Shown in pieces: positions 61,779 through 64,000 of a stretch of 64,000 nucleotides of DNA (its first letter is position 1; each line of letters opens with the position of its first letter). The stretch spans positions 1 to 64,000 of the forward strand of contig JAGLIF010000003.1 of the NCBI GenBank assembly GCA_023143095.1, in the 5' to 3' direction. The notes beneath the pieces are model-generated. The model was not told the origin of the DNA and did no database searches. It saw only the letters and a list, made by a program, of their open reading frames with translations. This stretch comes from Candidatus Altimarinota bacterium. GTDB taxonomy: Bacteria > Patescibacteriota > Gracilibacteria > UBA4473. The position numbers and the translations under genes are program-made.

Positions 61779-63377
61779 ATGAATTTTTTACAAAAAACAT
61801 TGATTTTAATCTTGGTGTTCCCTTTTTTTCTTACTGGATGTTCAGAAAACATCGAAAATTCCCCGAAACCAAAAGTAACTGAAACATCTAAAGAAAACAA
61901 AAAACAAACAGATGAAAATATTCCAACAGAAAAAAAGGATTCGTCTTTAGAAAAAGTTGAAAAAAAAGAAGATCTTCTTTTTGATTTCTTCCCAAAAAAG
62001 ATTGATGAGTTCAATGGAACATGTGAAAAAAAGGATTTATTATTCACTTGCAAGTATGAAAAAGCTGATAAAACTGCATCTATTGAAATTATTGCATCGT
62101 TAGATGATAAATCTGCAAATCTTGATTCTTATCCTAATGACATAATTGTTACTTGGGAAAACTATTATCTAAAACAATTTAAGCGTACTTATGCCTGGAT
62201 ACCAAAAAAAGATTTTTCTGCTTTATTTTTTGAACCTGAGTTTGCAGATTCTGCATCGGATAATGCAATCGTTCTTCGTTATTTTTTAGAAAAATTTGGA
62301 TTCAATGCCGAAAAAATGGAGCCCTATAAAACAGAGAGAACACAACTTCCTTTGATTTATGATGATATGATGCTTCGTTTGGGATATGGAAGTTCAAAAC
62401 TTATCTCTGGATTCTATGGAAAAGGACATGATGAAAATACTTTTCAGTTCATCGGCATTGACTATCTTGTTTTGTTTGGAGCGAAGATCAACTTAATTGA
62501 ACGCTATATGCGTAAAGAATTATATGGAAAAGGTGTGTTTGCTCCTGCAAGTGTAGATGATTTTCAAATCGCTTGGTTAACAGATGAAAATAAAAACATG
62601 GTTACTTTAACCATCTCTAATAAAAAGTCTCTCGATAAAAACACTCAATTGGCAGATATAAAACTAAAAGACTTTATTTCAAAAAAAGACTTTAATTTTT
62701 TTCTAAATCTTTTTGATTATTCTGGATGTGATGTTGATCATCCTGGAAAGTGCAAATTCCAACCAGACAAAGTTAGTCCTGAAATGGAAAAAATGTTACA
62801 AACATTAGAAACCCTCGCAAAAAAACAGTCAGAAATACGAGCAATTAATAATAAACTATCCGGAAGAGTTTACTCTTTATTCTCTGAAATAAAAACGGCT
62901 TCAAGAACTTCTTATGACAATAAAAAATTTCTTTATGATGCTTCTGACAGTGAATTCATGAATTTAAAAACTCTTTTAGAGATTAACTATGAGGATGCTC
63001 CTCAGCCAGTAAATGATATTTGTTATGCAATTGCGATGTCTCAAGGAACCGACCCTTCTAGCGGAGATGATAATACCTTTATTATCGCATCTTGGCAGAA
63101 AGCTATTCCTCCTAAAGATCACAAAGAAGGACACATTACTGTTCAAGGAGAATATAATGAAAAAAGAACCCCTTTGAGCTTAAGTTCGTCAGATTTCCAT
63201 TGTAGCAATATTTCTGCAACTCCAAGAAAACTATTGTCCTTTTTGGGAGGGAAGGGCATTGGTCTTTACATAGATGAAAAAGGAATCCATGAAGCTTTTA
63301 ATGATTTTAGTCAAAAACCAAATAATCCTGAAATAACTGTTAAAAAAGGGATAAGACGAATAAAATCAAATAAATGA
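61779..63377 (+). CDS. Lipoprotein of unknown function
   Basis: A 532-aa protein. The lipoprotein signal MNFLQKTLILILVFPFFLTG ends at the lipobox Cys21 (LTGC). A Lys/Glu/Ser/Thr-rich linker of about 55 residues follows, then a large extracytoplasmic domain with no family I recognise. Acidic and aromatic stretches such as DNAIVLRYFLEKFGF and a Cys pair (SGCDVDHPGKCKF) are visible. An in-frame ATG at 61746 would place extra residues before the signal and is less likely. Its stop overlaps the start of the patatin gene (ATGA), so the two are co-translated. Confidence 0.72.
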   Translation: MNFLQKTLILILVFPFFLTGCSENIENSPKPKVTETSKENKKQTDENIPTEKKDSSLEKVEKKEDLLFDFFPKKIDEFNGTCEKKDLLFTCKYEKADKTASIEIIASLDDKSANLDSYPNDIIVTWENYYLKQFKRTYAWIPKKDFSALFFEPEFADSASDNAIVLRYFLEKFGFNAEKMEPYKTERTQLPLIYDDMMLRLGYGSSKLISGFYGKGHDENTFQFIGIDYLVLFGAKINLIERYMRKELYGKGVFAPASVDDFQIAWLTDENKNMVTLTISNKKSLDKNTQLADIKLKDFISKKDFNFFLNLFDYSGCDVDHPGKCKFQPDKVSPEMEKMLQTLETLAKKQSEIRAINNKLSGRVYSLFSEIKTASRTSYDNKKFLYDASDSEFMNLKTLLEINYEDAPQPVNDICYAIAMSQGTDPSSGDDNTFIIASWQKAIPPKDHKEGHITVQGEYNEKRTPLSLSSSDFHCSNISATPRKLLSFLGGKGIGLYIDEKGIHEAFNDFSQKPNNPEITVKKGIRRIKSNK

Positions 63378-64000
63378 AAAACTATCCAAATAAAAAAAAA
63401 ATTGGATTAGCTCTCGGAAGTGGAGCTGCCCGAGGCTGTGCTCATATAGGCGTTCTAAAGGCCTTATCTAATATGGGAATAGAACCCGATATTATCTGTG
63501 GTTCTTCAATGGGAACGATTGTTGCAGCTTCTTATGCAGCAGGAAATCTTGAAAAATTAGAAAAAAAATTTTGTTCTTTTACAAAAATGCAAATTGCAAA
63601 GTTTTTACAATTTGATATATCCTTAATAAATTTTGTTAAAAAAAAACAATTAAATACCTTTTTTACAAAATATGTTTGTGATAAAGATAAAAAAATAGAG
63701 GATTTACCAAAAAGTTTTGGAGCAGTTTCAACTCTCTTCAAGACAGGAGATGAAGTATTCTTTTCTGATGGATTAGTTTTTGATGCCATATTCGCCTCTA
63801 TTGCAATGCCAGGACTCTTTGCCCCCTTTAATTACAAAGGAAAATGGCTTATCGATGGAGGACTGGTAAATCCTATTCCTATTTCACTCTGTAAAAAATT
63901 AGGAGCGGATATTGTTATTGCTGTAAATTTAAATTCTGATATTGCAGGAAAACATTTAAATAAAAAGAAAAACTCAATGACTAACAACTATATTGCAAAA
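63374..64000 (+). CDS. Patatin-like phospholipase (RssA family), 3' truncated by window end
   Basis: The visible 209 residues hold the oxyanion loop GLALGSGAARGCAHIGVLKA, the nucleophile elbow CGSSMGTIVAASYAAG (Ser in GSSMG) and the catalytic Asp in LIDGGLVNPIPISLCKKLG. These are serine-aspartate dyad lipid acyl hydrolases. No signal peptide, so it is cytoplasmic or membrane-peripheral. The start overlaps the lipoprotein stop by 4 nt, implying a functional link to envelope lipids. Confidence 0.92.
   Translation, partial: MKNYPNKKKIGLALGSGAARGCAHIGVLKALSNMGIEPDIICGSSMGTIVAASYAAGNLEKLEKKFCSFTKMQIAKFLQFDISLINFVKKKQLNTFFTKYVCDKDKKIEDLPKSFGAVSTLFKTGDEVFFSDGLVFDAIFASIAMPGLFAPFNYKGKWLIDGGLVNPIPISLCKKLGADIVIAVNLNSDIAGKHLNKKKNSMTNNYIAK

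Overview
The window looks like part of the chromosome of a Patescibacteria/CPR bacterium. By eye it is AT-rich, at roughly one third G+C. Genes are packed tightly. TGA ends many genes (for example murC, gltX and fbp), so the code is the standard one and not the UGA=Gly code of Gracilibacteria/Absconditabacteria. Shine-Dalgarno sequences are essentially absent, and several genes start 2-15 nt after a TATAAT box, which suggests leaderless mRNAs. Typical CPR content includes a Cys-rich protein family of unknown function, VirD4/HerA-like ATPases scattered away from VirB2-like membrane proteins, and type IV pilus gene sets. A Peregrinibacteria-like origin is a guess from gene content only.

Layout. 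0-9 kb: murC, a nonsense-interrupted methyltransferase gene, lepA, a first four-gene minor-pilin cassette and gltX. 9-21 kb: PLD-type phosphatidylserine synthase, a VirD4-like ATPase, tRNA-Leu, a complete short inverted-repeat element, a MurL-MurD2 pair (an alternative route to D-Glu in peptidoglycan), a 39-Cys protein, a second VirD4-like ATPase and an FtsB-like gene. 21.1-26.1 kb: a roughly 4.9-kb island bounded by a 49-bp exact direct repeat that includes the 3' end of a tRNA-CAT gene. It holds three genes of unknown function, one with a PD-(D/E)XK-like nuclease motif, and is the best candidate for an undescribed (defence-like) system. 26-37 kb: comM, class I fumarase, pth, a PRC-barrel protein, fbp, a Xer-type recombinase, a lone 2-oxoacid oxidoreductase beta subunit, an N-formylglutamate amidohydrolase-like gene, tRNA-Thr, an M16 peptidase and a PIG-L deacetylase. 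37-45 kb: a type IV pilus locus (pilB, pilN-like, pilO-like, pilC and four minor pilins) with an odd MurI-like protein divergent from pilN. 45-53 kb: superoxide reductase, a half-length PurL, rmuC, then the infA-rpmJ-rpsM-rpsK-rpsD-rpoA-rplQ-rplM-rpsI operon on the minus strand. 53-64 kb: UvrD/PcrA helicase, tRNA-fMet and tRNA-Ile separated by 120-bp tandem repeats, three VirB2-like proteins, an LCP protein, metK behind a SAM-I riboswitch, a lipoprotein and a patatin cut by the window end.

Genome-scale signals. Coding-strand composition flips between about 21 and 26 kb. Plus-strand genes to the left are G/T-rich; to the right the minus strand is the G/T-rich one. This is the pattern expected where replication forks converge. 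A perfect 40-bp palindrome with dif-like architecture lies at that switch (26178-26217), with a Xer-type recombinase 5.6 kb away. A second palindrome copy at 58.5 kb and the A/C-rich murC at the left edge complicate this reading.

A family of short elements with a 26-bp terminal inverted repeat beginning TTAAGGAAACACTGAT fills many intergenic spaces. In at least six genes this repeat supplies the stop codon.
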